Assembly (NCBI RefSeq): GCF_000340215.1
Contig: NW_006921540.1
Coordinates: 862,377-926,376, forward strand
Reading direction: 5' to 3'
Length of the DNA: 64,000 bases
From: Pseudocercospora fijiensis CIRAD86
Lineage: Eukaryota > Ascomycota > Dothideomycetes > Mycosphaerellales > Mycosphaerellaceae
The position numbers and the translations under genes are program-made. Shown piece after piece: positions 54,144 to 64,000 of this stretch. The notes beneath the pieces were generated by a model. It saw only the letters and a list, made by a program, of their open reading frames with translations, did no database searches and was not told the DNA's origin. Within the stretch, counting starts at the first letter, position 1, and the number at the start of each line of letters is the position of its first letter.

Positions 54144-56257
54144 TATCGTTAGGGTACTCGCTAGCATTAATGTGTTTAATCTCCTCTTTCTTAGCGATTC
54201 TAAATCGCTATTGTTAACTGCCTAAGTCTATAGCGATAGTATAGTACTTAAGAATAGAGTTGCTAATAATAATAATAGCTCCCCTATATAGGTTGTCTAT
54301 ATCTACTACGTAGGTAGTAAAGTCTAGTAGGCGCTTATTGCCGAGGTCGTCTTTTAGAACTATAGGAATATAGTAGGCTCTATAGGTTAAGTGCCGAGCG
54401 TTATTAAACTAAGTAAGGGTTAGTAGGTCGGTCCTAGGCAATTGTCGAAGGTCTAATTACTTAGCTAGGCGATAGCTAATAAGGGCACTAACTAAATTTC
54501 CTAGATCTAGCATAACCTTAGTCTTATAATTAGTGCTATACGAGTCCGATACGAGACAGGTACGTATAATAGCTAGTACAATATTAATAGTCTTACGCTA
54601 TACAAGGCTAATAGTTAGTGCGGCGCTTATTCTTTTTTCGACTAATAAAAAGGTTAGCCTATAGAGGTAGCGTTAGCTGCTAAAAGGTGCTTTCGGTGCT
54701 TAGCGGTAGTACGGTCGATTCGGGCCTAATCCTTAGGTTTGTCGCATTAGCCTAGTAGATAGCTAGTACTATTATAATTAAAGCACTTCAATCCGGTTAG
54801 AACATTGCCGTAGCTATTATTGTTAGTTAAGCGGTTAGCGTTATAAGGATACAAGCCCCTTCTACGGCCCCTATTATAGCCTCCTCGGTATAGTCGTCGG
54901 CTACGGCCTCTTCTACGGTCGTTATTACTATTCCTATTATTAGCATTGTTGTTCTAGTAGGAACCTTAGTTTCCTCCGCGGCTACTACGGTTGCTACGGT
55001 TAGTACTAGTTAGTTAGATCCTCGATTCTAGCCGTTACTAAAGCTAAACAGCTCGTTTAGCTGTTTCTACTTCGACTATAAATTAAATACGTATTAGATT
55101 AGCCTGTTCGAATATACGGCGGCGGTCTAGTTTAAGGACCAATTCCTATCTTAATTTAGGGCGTATTTCGGAGATCTATATAGAATTAGTTTTAGCTAGA
55201 AGGTTATCCTCGAGGGTCTTTAAATAGGCCTTAAATAAACGAGCCGATTAATTAGTCTTTTATTTAGCCCGAAGGTACTAGTCCTAAGCGTATTGTTGCC
55301 TTAGTATAGGGTTTCTAAGGGTGTCTAGTATAGTGGTTTTGTAGGTTTGCTACTAAATAGCGGTCTAATTAGTAAGGGAGTTAAAGTAGTTATCCTAGGT
55401 ACGCTTTAGGTCTCTATTAATGTATTGTATAGCATAGACGACTAGCGAATAGTCGTCTAGTAGGGCCCTTAGTATATTTCGCTAGTTCAATTTACAATCG
55501 CGTATATAATTATTATACTGCTTGCGGCTAGAGCTATCAAACATAGTATAGTCTTTAAGCTTAGCATCCTTCTTTTAAATAGAAGGTCCTACTACTAGTT
55601 CTAGTCTAGTAGTAGTTATTAGGGCTTCCTATAGGCGGCGAATCTCGAGGAGATTATCCTTTAGCTATTGTTCTTAATATAGGATAGTAAGCCTATTTTA
55701 AGTAGCTTCTTAAAGTCTCCCTACTAGTTAAGGGCTTAGGGCTAGCTAGCTATATCGTCGATTAACAATATTGTTAAGAATGTCGTTAATAGGCAATTCT
55801 AGATTATTACCTAGAATTATAGATTCTTCTTTAGTAGGCCCTCCGGTAGGCTCTTTAGTAGGCACTTTAGCGGGAACTGTACTACTAGTATTGTTATTGC
55901 TAGCACTGCTAGGAGCACTACCGGCGTTGTTATTACTAGCGCTGCTAGCGGCGCCGCGGTTGTTGCTTCGTAATAAACCGGCTATTATAAGGGGCGACAC
56001 TAATAATATATTATTAGCCCCTAAGATACGGATATAGGGGAATTAGTAGATATCGGTCTAGTATACTTAACTTAGTGTAATAGGCCGTATAGAAGGCCTT
56101 GCTTAATAATTAGTACGGTTATTTCGATAGAATAGTACGTATAGGTCCCGTTCTTTAGGCGTAATATAGTTAGATTAGTCTTATTCGTAGCTATACCGCT
56201 AAAAGCTTAAAATAAGAACTATCTAGCTGCTGCCCTTAAAGGGTAGATCGAATACTA
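54144..56257 (-). pseudogene. Gypsy gag and protease remains, copy B
   Basis: It matches 61978-64000 of copy C. In element sense a CCHC zinc knuckle is readable near 54800-54735: KCFNYNSTSYLLG-C, where the first Y and second Y stand for a mutated Cys and His (C-x2-C-x4-H-x4-C). The retroviral-type protease would lie just left of it. Frames are stop-filled; an 84-codon open stretch at 56000-55746 is Ala/Ser/Asn-rich and is a leftover of gag. Confidence 0.7.
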
Positions 56258-56452
56258 TATAAGAAGGGTTATATTAGCAGGTAGATAGGGTAGTAGTAGA
56301 TATAAGTAGTATTCGATAAGGAGCTAGAAGGAGAGGGAGGAAGGTAGGTAAGTTAGCCTATTGCTAAGCGCTAAGCCCTACCTAAGGCACTAAGACCCTA
56401 GCTTTACTTAGCCTAGTTATATGCTAATTACGTGTAGCCTCTTTAGCCCTAA
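56258..56452 (-). repeat. Truncated LTR (195 bp) of gypsy copy B
   Basis: It matches the first 195 bp (in + sense) of the LTRs at 39548 and 57170, then stops at CCCTAA, where those continue TATACGCTTCCC. The histone-like segment begins at that break. Confidence 0.8.
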
Positions 56453-57100
56453 CAACTACTACCGCTAGCTCTAGTACTAGAAAGAGCGTCGTAGGTAAGG
56501 CTTCGTATAAGACGACGACTAGCGCTTCTACTACTAGTAGTAATAATCGTACGAAGCGTCGATAGCGCCTAGGAAGTAAGTCCTATCTATAGCCGGTAGC
56601 GTAGCCGGCATTCTTACTGTTTTTTTACTAATCCTTCTTTAGCCGTAGCCCTTCGTTATATTCGGATATATTAGAAGGACGCTAGACTCCTAATCCGTAA
56701 AGCTCCTTTCTAACTACTTATTCGCGAAATTTCCTAGTATACTATACGAGACTATCGCTTCTAAGCTTCCGTAATAGACTCCCTTTAAGAGGCTTTAGAA
56801 GCCTACCTAGTTCGTATCCTCGAATATATATCTCTCTTCTACCTCTTTTCGAACTATACTAATACTATTTTAGCGGTTAACCTTATAGCTATCTACGCGA
56901 AGCGTATTACGATTATAGATAAGGATTTCAAAGCCCTTAATTAGATTCTTAAAGGCTAGAATGTCTATATTCGAGATAGTACTAGGTAGGATAGATATTC
57001 TAGTAGGAAGGATATTCTTAGCATTATCTACAAGCGTTTCTATATACGAAATAAGCCGCTATTATACGGCGCTGTATACCGCGCCCTAAATACTCTCTAA
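56453..57100 (+). pseudogene. Histone-H3-like gene, two introns, RIP-degraded
   Basis: Exon 1 (to 56575) has an H3-like tail: TRKSVVGKASYKTTTSAS, compare ARKSTGGKAPRK. Intron 1 is 56576-56642 (67 nt, GTAAGT, branch ACTAAT, TTTAG). Splicing restores LG-TVALRYIRIY-KD, then LLIRKAPF-LLIREIS and RF-ASVIDSL-EALEAYLV, which is the histone-fold core (TVALREIRRYQKS, LLIRKLPFQRLVREIA, LQEA-EAYLV). Intron 2 lies in LFED|TNL, with a RIP-lost GT and a CTAATAC...TTTTAG end near 56872. After it NLIAIYAKRITIIDKDFKAL matches H3 alpha-3 (CAIHAKRVTI). About 55 extra codons follow to TAA 57098-57100, unlike ordinary H3. All internal stops are TAG/TAA at likely Gln or Trp codons. It may be an H3 variant or CENP-A-like paralogue. 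Confidence 0.78.
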
Positions 57101-57169
57101 GTATATATATATATATATAGTATAGTATACTTTATTAGCCGTACGGAATAGAAGTCTTCGAAGATCCCG
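57101..57169. other. (TA)n microsatellite and spacer before LTR
   Basis: GTATATATATATATATATAG at 57101-57120, then about 50 bp of spacer to the next LTR. Confidence 0.7.
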
Positions 57170-57661
57170 TATAAGAAGGGTTATATTAGCAGATAGATAG
57201 GGTAGTAGTAGGTATAGGTAGTATTCGATAGAGAGCTAGGAGGAGAGGGAGGAAGGTAGGCTAGTTAGCCTATTGCTAAGCGCTAAGCCCTGCCTAAGGC
57301 ATTAAGACCCTAGCTTTACTCGAGCCTAGTTATATACTAATTACGTATAACCTCTTTAGTCCTAATATACGCTTCCCTTCTAAAGGCCGCGCCCTCGTAG
57401 CCGATCTATATTCTAATCTTAACCTCTATTGCTACTAACTTAGCAAGTCTAATTCGCTGCTTAACCGCGCTAAATTAAACACTTAACTACCTAATTATAT
57501 AACTATATCAAACCTTACCTTCTAATATAATGTCTAACTCTAACTACGCTATCCTTATATATAATAAAGTAATATATAACTACGAGAATTAAGGACTATC
57601 GACTAATTATAATACAAGCGCGCCTTCCCTACTATAATAGGTAGGCGTACGAGGTATTGTA
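57170..57661 (-). repeat. 3' LTR of gypsy copy C (492 bp)
   Basis: Ends TATAAGAAGGG and GGTATTGTA on the + strand, identical in length to the LTR at 39548-40039. Confidence 0.8.
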
Positions 57662-58589
57662 GTACTGCCTCCGTTCTAAGTAATGTCGTATCGAGTTCTT
57701 TACGTCTACTCTTAAAAGACCTAGTAATGTCCGCTTCCGAGGGTTGTTCTTATTATTATAAGGGCTATTATTGTTCGTAGTTTCGCTAGCCCTAATTAGT
57801 TAGGTTTAGTAGCCTTTAATTGTTAATCTTATTTTATCTTTTTAAAAAACACAGTTCGTCTAGTTTCTATAGGTAAAGGCTATTATAAGTACAATAGTTA
57901 AGGTTCGCCTCGCTTAAAGGGTCGGAAAGATCGAGGAGTAACCTATTATTCGCAAGATCGACCCCGGCTAGCTTAGCTCTATAGTTTTTGCCCTTAGTTA
58001 GTTAGTCTATTAAGTTACTTAATCTTTTAAGCGGCTCTTAGTGTTTTGACTTAGCTTTAAAGTTTTAATTAACCCCTTAATATGCTTAATCTTTTAACCT
58101 AGTATAGTACCTTAGGCTCGTAGTATAGGTAAGGTTATATCTATAGGCGTAGCGACAATAGTAGGTAATATTAACAATAGCGGCGCTAGCCGTCTTAGCG
58201 CCGACTTTACCTTGCTTCTAATTTCCTTCTTTAACTAATAATAACTTAGCAACACCGTTACTAATATAGCTGTATCTTTCCTTCTTTAAGTAGTAATACA
58301 CACTCTATAATACTATTACTAATATAGCCGCGCCGGCCGCGCCGTCGTTACTATTATTATTACTATCCGCGCGCTATCCCCGCCGACCGCCTAGGCCTTA
58401 GGGCCTCGATAGGACGTAGGAATAGAAGGGGGCGCTAAGAGAAGGGTCTTGTAGGGTGCGCTAGTAAAGAGGTAGATTCTATAGTAGTATAGTCTTATTG
58501 TCCCTTGTTGCTAACAATTGCTTGCCTCTAATTAGTTAGCTAATAGCACCCTGGGGATAGCATTAATCCTAGGCCTTTCTAGTAACATT

Positions 58590-61500
58590 ATAGCCCCTTA
58601 GTCTTCTTCTTGTTCTTTATACTAGTCTAATATTTATCTAATAGCTCGGCTATATCCTCGAAGGAGTCTTTAGCCTCCTACGAGTCCTATTTAGGTAAAT
58701 AGCCTTGCTATCTTAGGAGGTACTCCTTCTTGCCTTGCCTAGTCCGGTGCTTTAGGATACGTTCTATAGACTATAGCTCTTCGCTATTAGCTAGTATGTC
58801 CTCGGATTTAGCAGGCGCCTTATCCCCTTCGCGTAGGTAGTACGGCTTAAAGAGGGATATATAGAAGGTGTTATAGATAGTATAATAAGGAGGAAGCTAC
58901 AACTAGTAAGCCTATATACCCTTAGCCTCTCGGATACGGAATAGACTAATATATCTTAGTGCGAGCTTAGGCCTCGTTTTACTATTAGGGGATAGGTGTT
59001 TGCGGATGCGGAGGTTCTTCGTACTAAGTATAACTATATCGCCTTGCTTAAAGGTTATTAGGGTATAGTGCTTGTTATAATAGGCCTTCTAATAGGCCTA
59101 GGCCTTTGCTAGTTTGTTAGCTATCTTAGCGTGAATTTCTCGCATCTTTTAAACCCTCTTAATAGCCGCTAGTATCTTAGGTTAACCCGCTTCCCTTTCC
59201 TTACGCTCGGCCTCGAGCGATAGAGGATCTTGTAGTATAGCAGCGTTCTAGCCTATTATAGCTATATATAGTAAGACCTTAGTTAATAAGTAGACACTAT
59301 TATTATACACGAATTTAGCTAGTTATAGGAGGTTAACCTAGTCGTTAGGGTTCTCGTTACTAATGTAACTGCGTAGGTACTGCTATAGGGTAGCATTCTG
59401 CCTCTCGGTTTAGCTATCTGTCTATAGATAGAAGGCTATAGATAGCCGATGCTTAAGTCTTAGCTATAGGCATATCTTACTCTAATAGTAAGATATAAAT
59501 ATCGAGCCCCGGTCGGAAACTATCCCCTTAGGGGTTCCCTAATAGCTATAGAAGATATTATTCTATAGTAACTTAGCTAGGTTAATAGCCGTCTAATCCT
59601 TTCGAGCGGGGATATAGCGAGCGCCCTTAGTAAATCGGTCTATAACGACTAGTATAGCGTTAAAGACGTCTTTGCTTCCTCTTCGCTTAGTAGGGGAAAG
59701 ACCTATAATAAAATCTATTATAAGCTCTATAAATAGCTTATAAGGGATTAGTAATAAGGACAACTCGCTAAAAGGCTAATAGTTTAGTGCCTTAATACGT
59801 TAACATACGGCATACGTGTTTACGTAGTCCTTTATATCCCGCTTACTATTTAGCTAGTAGTATATACGCGATAGTAGCTCGTGCGACCTCTCTATACTAT
59901 AGTAACCGGCAAGCTTACTATTATAGTGTCGCTTAAGAAGCTCTTATCGGATCGAATGCTCGGTAGGGACATATAATCTGCCCTTATAGCGTAAATAGCT
60001 ATCGGTATTAATCGACCAATTCTTGCTAGATCTAGTCTTACGGCTACTTCTAAGCTAATCTATAAGAGTAGTAGCAAAAGCGTCCCTTTGCTAAGCACGT
60101 AACAGCTTATCTATAAACACTCGTCTATCCCCTTCTATAAGTTCGCTTAATAGTACCCTCGCTATCTTACGTAGTACGCACTATATACATCTAGTAGCAC
60201 TAGTAGCCGGATTAACTATAGCAGTACTTTAATCGCTATTACTATATATAGCGATATCGACTAGGGAGTTATTATAACTTCTCCTGTCTGTGTTCTTAAT
60301 ACATACTATTAATATAGTAAGAGCATTAATATGCTTTAAGCCGTCGCGGAGTCTAGTAAGCCGCTTATCCTACGCTTGCTTATTAATAATATAGGCTATA
60401 GCAATCTTATACTATAGGGTTGGAAATAAAGAATTAATGTGTTAGGTCTCGCTATTGTAATTAGGTCGCCTCGATAGGCTATTAGTAGGGTTACTTACGC
60501 CTAGCTAATATAATATATTAAAATCAAACCTAGCGAGGTAGACGGCCTATCTAGCCTATCGACCTATAACCCTAGTAACCTTAGTAATGCTACGGAGGTT
60601 GTTATAGTCTATATAGACCTAAATAGTATACTATATACTATCGAGATAGTAGCGCTAGTACTTAAAGGCCTCGACAATAGCTAAGAGCTCTTACTCGTAG
60701 GTCTCGTAGCGACGCTTAGCGTCGATTATTTTTCGCGAGAAGAAGGCAATTAGGTGCTAGTAGGTATTATTAGCCTGTTATAACATAATAGCTAATATAG
60801 CAAACTATAAAGCGTTAGTCTCAATTCGGATCTGCTTGTTTAGTACGAAATAGTGCAATAAGGGGACTTTAGTAAAGCGTTGCTTTAGACCGTTAAAAGC
60901 GGCTTATACTCTATTAGTCTATTTAAACTCTCTAGTTAGGTTAGCCTTAGTTTTAGTAAGCTTAGTTAATAGCATTATATGCCTCGAATAGCCCTTAATA
61001 AAGCGGCGATAGAAGTTAGCAAAGCCGAGGAACGACTATAGCTCCTTAACTAACGTAGGAATAGGCTATTTAGTAATTGTTTTAATCCGATTAGGATTAG
61101 CCTTAATACCCTTAGTTAACACGAGGAAGCTAAGGAAGGCTACCTCCTTAGCGGCAAAGGTACATTTAGAAGGCTTGTAATATAGGCTATAGGCCCGTAG
61201 GCGATCGAGTACCTTACGTACTATAGCCTAGTACTCCGTAATATTAGGTAAATAGGTATAAACTAGGATATTATCTAGGTAAACTATATAGAGATAGTCT
61301 AATAGGCCCGAAAGGGCCCGATTAATATAGGACTAGAATGTTGTAGGGGCATTAGCTAAGCCGAATAGCATAACTAAGTACTTAAAATAGCTATAGCGAG
61401 TACGGAAGGCCGTCTTCTATTCGTCGCCCTTACGAATATAGATGCGGTAATAGGCGTCCTTAATGTCTAATATAGTATAGTAGTAAGCACTAGAAAGGCG

Positions 61501-61970
61501 ATCGAGGGTCTTATTAATAAGCGGAAGTAGATAGCGGTCTTTAATAGTAATAGTATTAAGTCTACGGTAATTAATATATAAACGCAGGCTACTATCCTTC
61601 TTAGAGACAAATAGGATTAGTGCACTAGTAGGGCTGTTGCTATACTAAATTCGACTATTAGCTAGGTTCTTATCTAGGTACTTACGCAATATAGCAAGCT
61701 CTCTTTCACTAAGGTTATAGAGTAGCCTAAAAGGGACCTCCTTGCCCTATATAATATCGATCTTATAGTCCGTCTCTTTAAATATAGGCAACGTCGATAC
61801 TAAGTAGTATTTAAACACATTAATATAGGTCTCTCGAATAGGCTATAGTATACGAGCAAGCTAATTAGGGTCTATACTATTAGAGGGTACAGGTTCGTTG
61901 TTATTACTACCGAGTAGGTCGGTAGTCGGATTAGCTAGAGTTAGGATACTAATAAATAGGACCCTAATAT
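58590..61970 (-). pseudogene. Gypsy pol remains, copy C
   Basis: Nearly collinear with 40950-44356. The same integrase, RNase H and RT pieces can be read, again with TAG/TAA in place of Gln and Trp codons. No long open frame. Confidence 0.7.
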
Positions 61971-61977
61971 CGTTAGG

Positions 61978-64000
61978 GCACTCGCTAACGTCGATATACT
62001 TAATATCCTCCTTTCTAGCGATTCTAAATCGCTACTATTAGAGGCCTAAGTCTATAGTTATAGCGTAGTGCTTAAGAATAGGGTTGCTAATAATAATAGC
62101 GGCTCCTCTATATAGGTTGTCTATATCTACTACGTAGGTAGTAAAGTCTAGTAGGCGTTTATTTCCGAGGTCGTCTTTTAGAACTATAGGAACATAGTAG
62201 GCCCTATAAGTCAAGTGCCGAGCGTTATTAAACTAAGTAAGGGTTAGCAGGTTAGCCCTATTTAATTGTCGAAGGTCTAATTGCTTAGCTAGGCGATAGC
62301 TAATAAGGGCACTAACTGAATTTCCTAGGTCTAGTATAACCTTAGTTTTATAGTTAGTTCTATACGTGTCCTATATAAGACAGGTACGTATAATAGCTAG
62401 TACAATGTCGATAGTCTTACGCCGTACAAGGCTAATAGTTAGTGCGGCGTTTATTCTTTTTTCGACTAATTAGAAGGACCGATAGGGGTAGCGTTAGCGG
62501 CTAAAAGGTGCTTTCGGTGTTTAGCGGTAGTACGGTCGACTCGGGCCTAGTCCTTAGGTTTGTCGCATTAGCCTAGTAAATAGCTAGTACTATTACAATT
62601 AAAGCACTTCAATCCGGTTAGGGGGCTGCTATAGCTATTACTACTATTATTAGTCGAGCGATTAGTATTGTAGGGATACGAGCCTCTTCTACGGCCCCTA
62701 TTACAGCCTCCTCTATATAGCCGCCGGCTACGGCCTCTTCTACGGTCGTTGTTACTATTCCTATTGTTAGTATTATTGTTTTAGGTAGAACCTTAGTTTC
62801 CTCCGCGGCTACTACGGTTGCTACGGTTAGTACTAGTTAGTCGAATCCTTGATTCTAGCTGTTACTAAAGCTAAACAGCTCGTTTAGCTGTTTCCACTTC
62901 GACTATAAATTAAATACGTATTAGATTAGCCTATTCGAATATACGGCGGCGGTCTAACTTAAGGACTAGTTCCTATCTTAGTTTAGGTCGTATCTTAGAT
63001 ATCTAGATAGAGTCGGTTTTAGGTAGCAAATCGTCCTTAAGGGTCTTTAGATAGGCCTCGAAGGATCGAGAGGTTTAGTCGGCCTTTTGTTTAGTACGTA
63101 GGTATTAGTCCTATATATGTTGCTATCGCAATATAGGGTTACTAAGGGTGTTTAGTATAATAGTCTTATAGTCCTGCTACTAAATAGCGGTCTAAGCGTT
63201 AAGGGATTTAAAATAGTTATCCTAGGTGCGCTTTAGGTTGCTATTAATATATTATATAGCGTAGACGACTAATAAGTAGTTATCTAGCAGCGCTCTTAGT
63301 ATATTACGCTAATTAAGCTCGCAGTTACGGATGTAGTCGTTGTATTGTTTTCGACTAGAGCTATTAAATACAGTATAGTCTTTAAGTTTAGCATCCTTCT
63401 TTTAGACTAAAACAGATAGGGAGGAAGGCCCTGCTATTAGTTTAGTATTAGTTGCTAGGGATTCCTATAGGCGATAAATCTCGAGGAGGTTATCCTTTAG
63501 CTATTGTTCTTAACATAAGGCAGTAAGCCTGTTCTAAGTAGCTTCTTAAAGCCTCGCTATCGGCTAGGGCCTAAAGGCTAGTTAGCTATATCGTCGATTA
63601 ATAATGTTATTAAGAATGTCGTTAACAGGCAATTCTAGGTTATTACTAGGAATTATAGGTTCTTCTTTAATAGGCTCTATGCTACTAGTATTGTTATTAC
63701 TAGCGCTGCTAGCGGCGCCGCGGTTGTTGTTACTTTGTAATAAGCCGGCTATTGTAAGGGGTAATACTAATAATATATTATAGGCCCCTAAGATGCGGAT
63801 ATAGCGGAATTAGTAGATATCGGTCTAGTACGATTAACTTAGTATAATAGGCCGTATAGAGGGCCTTACTTAATAATTAGTACGGTTGTTTTAATAGAAT
63901 AGTACGTATAGGTCCCGTTCTTTAGGCGTAATATAGTTAAATCGATAGTTTTCGTAGCTACGCCGCTAAAAGCTTGAAATAAGGACTATCTAGCTACTGC
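61978..64000 (-). pseudogene. Gypsy gag/protease remains, copy C
   Basis: Collinear with 54144-56250. The zinc-knuckle stretch lies near 62545-62620 and is again mutated. The gag start is outside or at the window edge. Confidence 0.68.

Larger units (their letters stand above)
39548..56452 (-). mobile_element. Ty3/gypsy copy B, split by a Helitron, RIP-degraded
   Basis: In element sense it runs from the right: truncated 5' LTR (56452-56258), gag and protease remains (56257-54144), an inserted Helitron (54143-44357), then RT, RNase H, integrase and chromodomain remains (44356-about 40960), and the 3' LTR (40039-39548). Without the Helitron it is about 7.1 kb. Comparison with copy C, which is continuous over the same point, proves the interruption. 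All frames are stop-filled. Confidence 0.82.
57170..64000 (-). mobile_element. Ty3/gypsy copy C, RIP-degraded, cut by window edge
   Basis: Same family and orientation as copy B. From left to right: 3' LTR (57170-57661), non-coding 57662-58590, chromodomain/integrase 58590-60150, RNase H and RT up to about 61860, protease and gag 61978-64000. The 5' LTR would begin about 30 bp beyond the window, judged by copy B. It is uninterrupted where copy B holds the Helitron. Confidence 0.82.

Overview
The window looks like nuclear DNA of a filamentous ascomycete, probably a plant-associated Dothideomycete; the class is an inference, not something I could test. Support: protein genes split by short introns (about 49-123 nt, typical CTAAC/CTGAC branch sites), fungal-specific families (Bud3-type RhoGEF, TDT exporter, NCS1 permease, GH31, GH47), and flanks that carry the mark of repeat-induced point mutation (RIP): CpA is almost gone, TpA saturates the sequence, and every reading frame is full of TAG/TAA.

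Layout. 1-2773 is RIP-degraded repeat: the 3' end of a Ty3/gypsy element on the + strand with its LTR (1508-2007), then a second, different 151-bp LTR (2623-2773). 2774-about 38430 is an unmutated gene island. In order it holds a small two-exon gene, an intron-bearing tRNA-Ile(UAU), a TDT-family exporter, a PPR-like protein, a 53-aa membrane protein, a VAMP7-type R-SNARE, a tautomerase, a 2-oxoglutarate oxygenase divergent from an NCS1 nucleobase permease, a Bud3-like RhoGEF divergent from Dcc1, a hemerythrin-domain protein, a GNAT acetyltransferase with an in-frame stop, a GH31 glycosidase, a secreted carboxylesterase, a small membrane protein with an in-frame stop, a Ser/Thr/Pro-rich hypothetical, the spliceosomal protein Dim1/Dib1, a GH47 alpha-mannosidase, and a membrane-anchored aspartic-protease-like protein without its catalytic aspartates. 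About 38430-64000 is again RIP-degraded repeat: two minus-strand copies of the same gypsy family, one split by a 9.8-kb Helitron-like element, and between the two copies a wrecked histone-H3-like gene.

How genes fit together. The genes are mostly unrelated housekeeping and secretory functions. Two divergent pairs may share control: 2OG oxygenase with NCS1 permease (a plausible pyrimidine salvage unit), and Bud3-like with Dcc1 (shared 426-bp promoter region). GH31, carboxylesterase and GH47 make a loose carbohydrate/secretory neighbourhood but not a clear cluster.

Most unusual content: (1) a RIP-mutated, two-intron histone-H3-like gene with an H3-like N-tail motif and a C-terminal extension, wedged between LTRs; (2) a Helitron whose exact insertion point can be read by comparing the two gypsy copies; (3) a 53-aa protein that only becomes readable if a GC-AG intron is spliced; (4) a pseudo-protease with a 19-nt microexon; (5) two otherwise intact genes each carrying one in-frame stop. 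All translations, splice sites and family assignments were read by eye from the sequence, with no database search.
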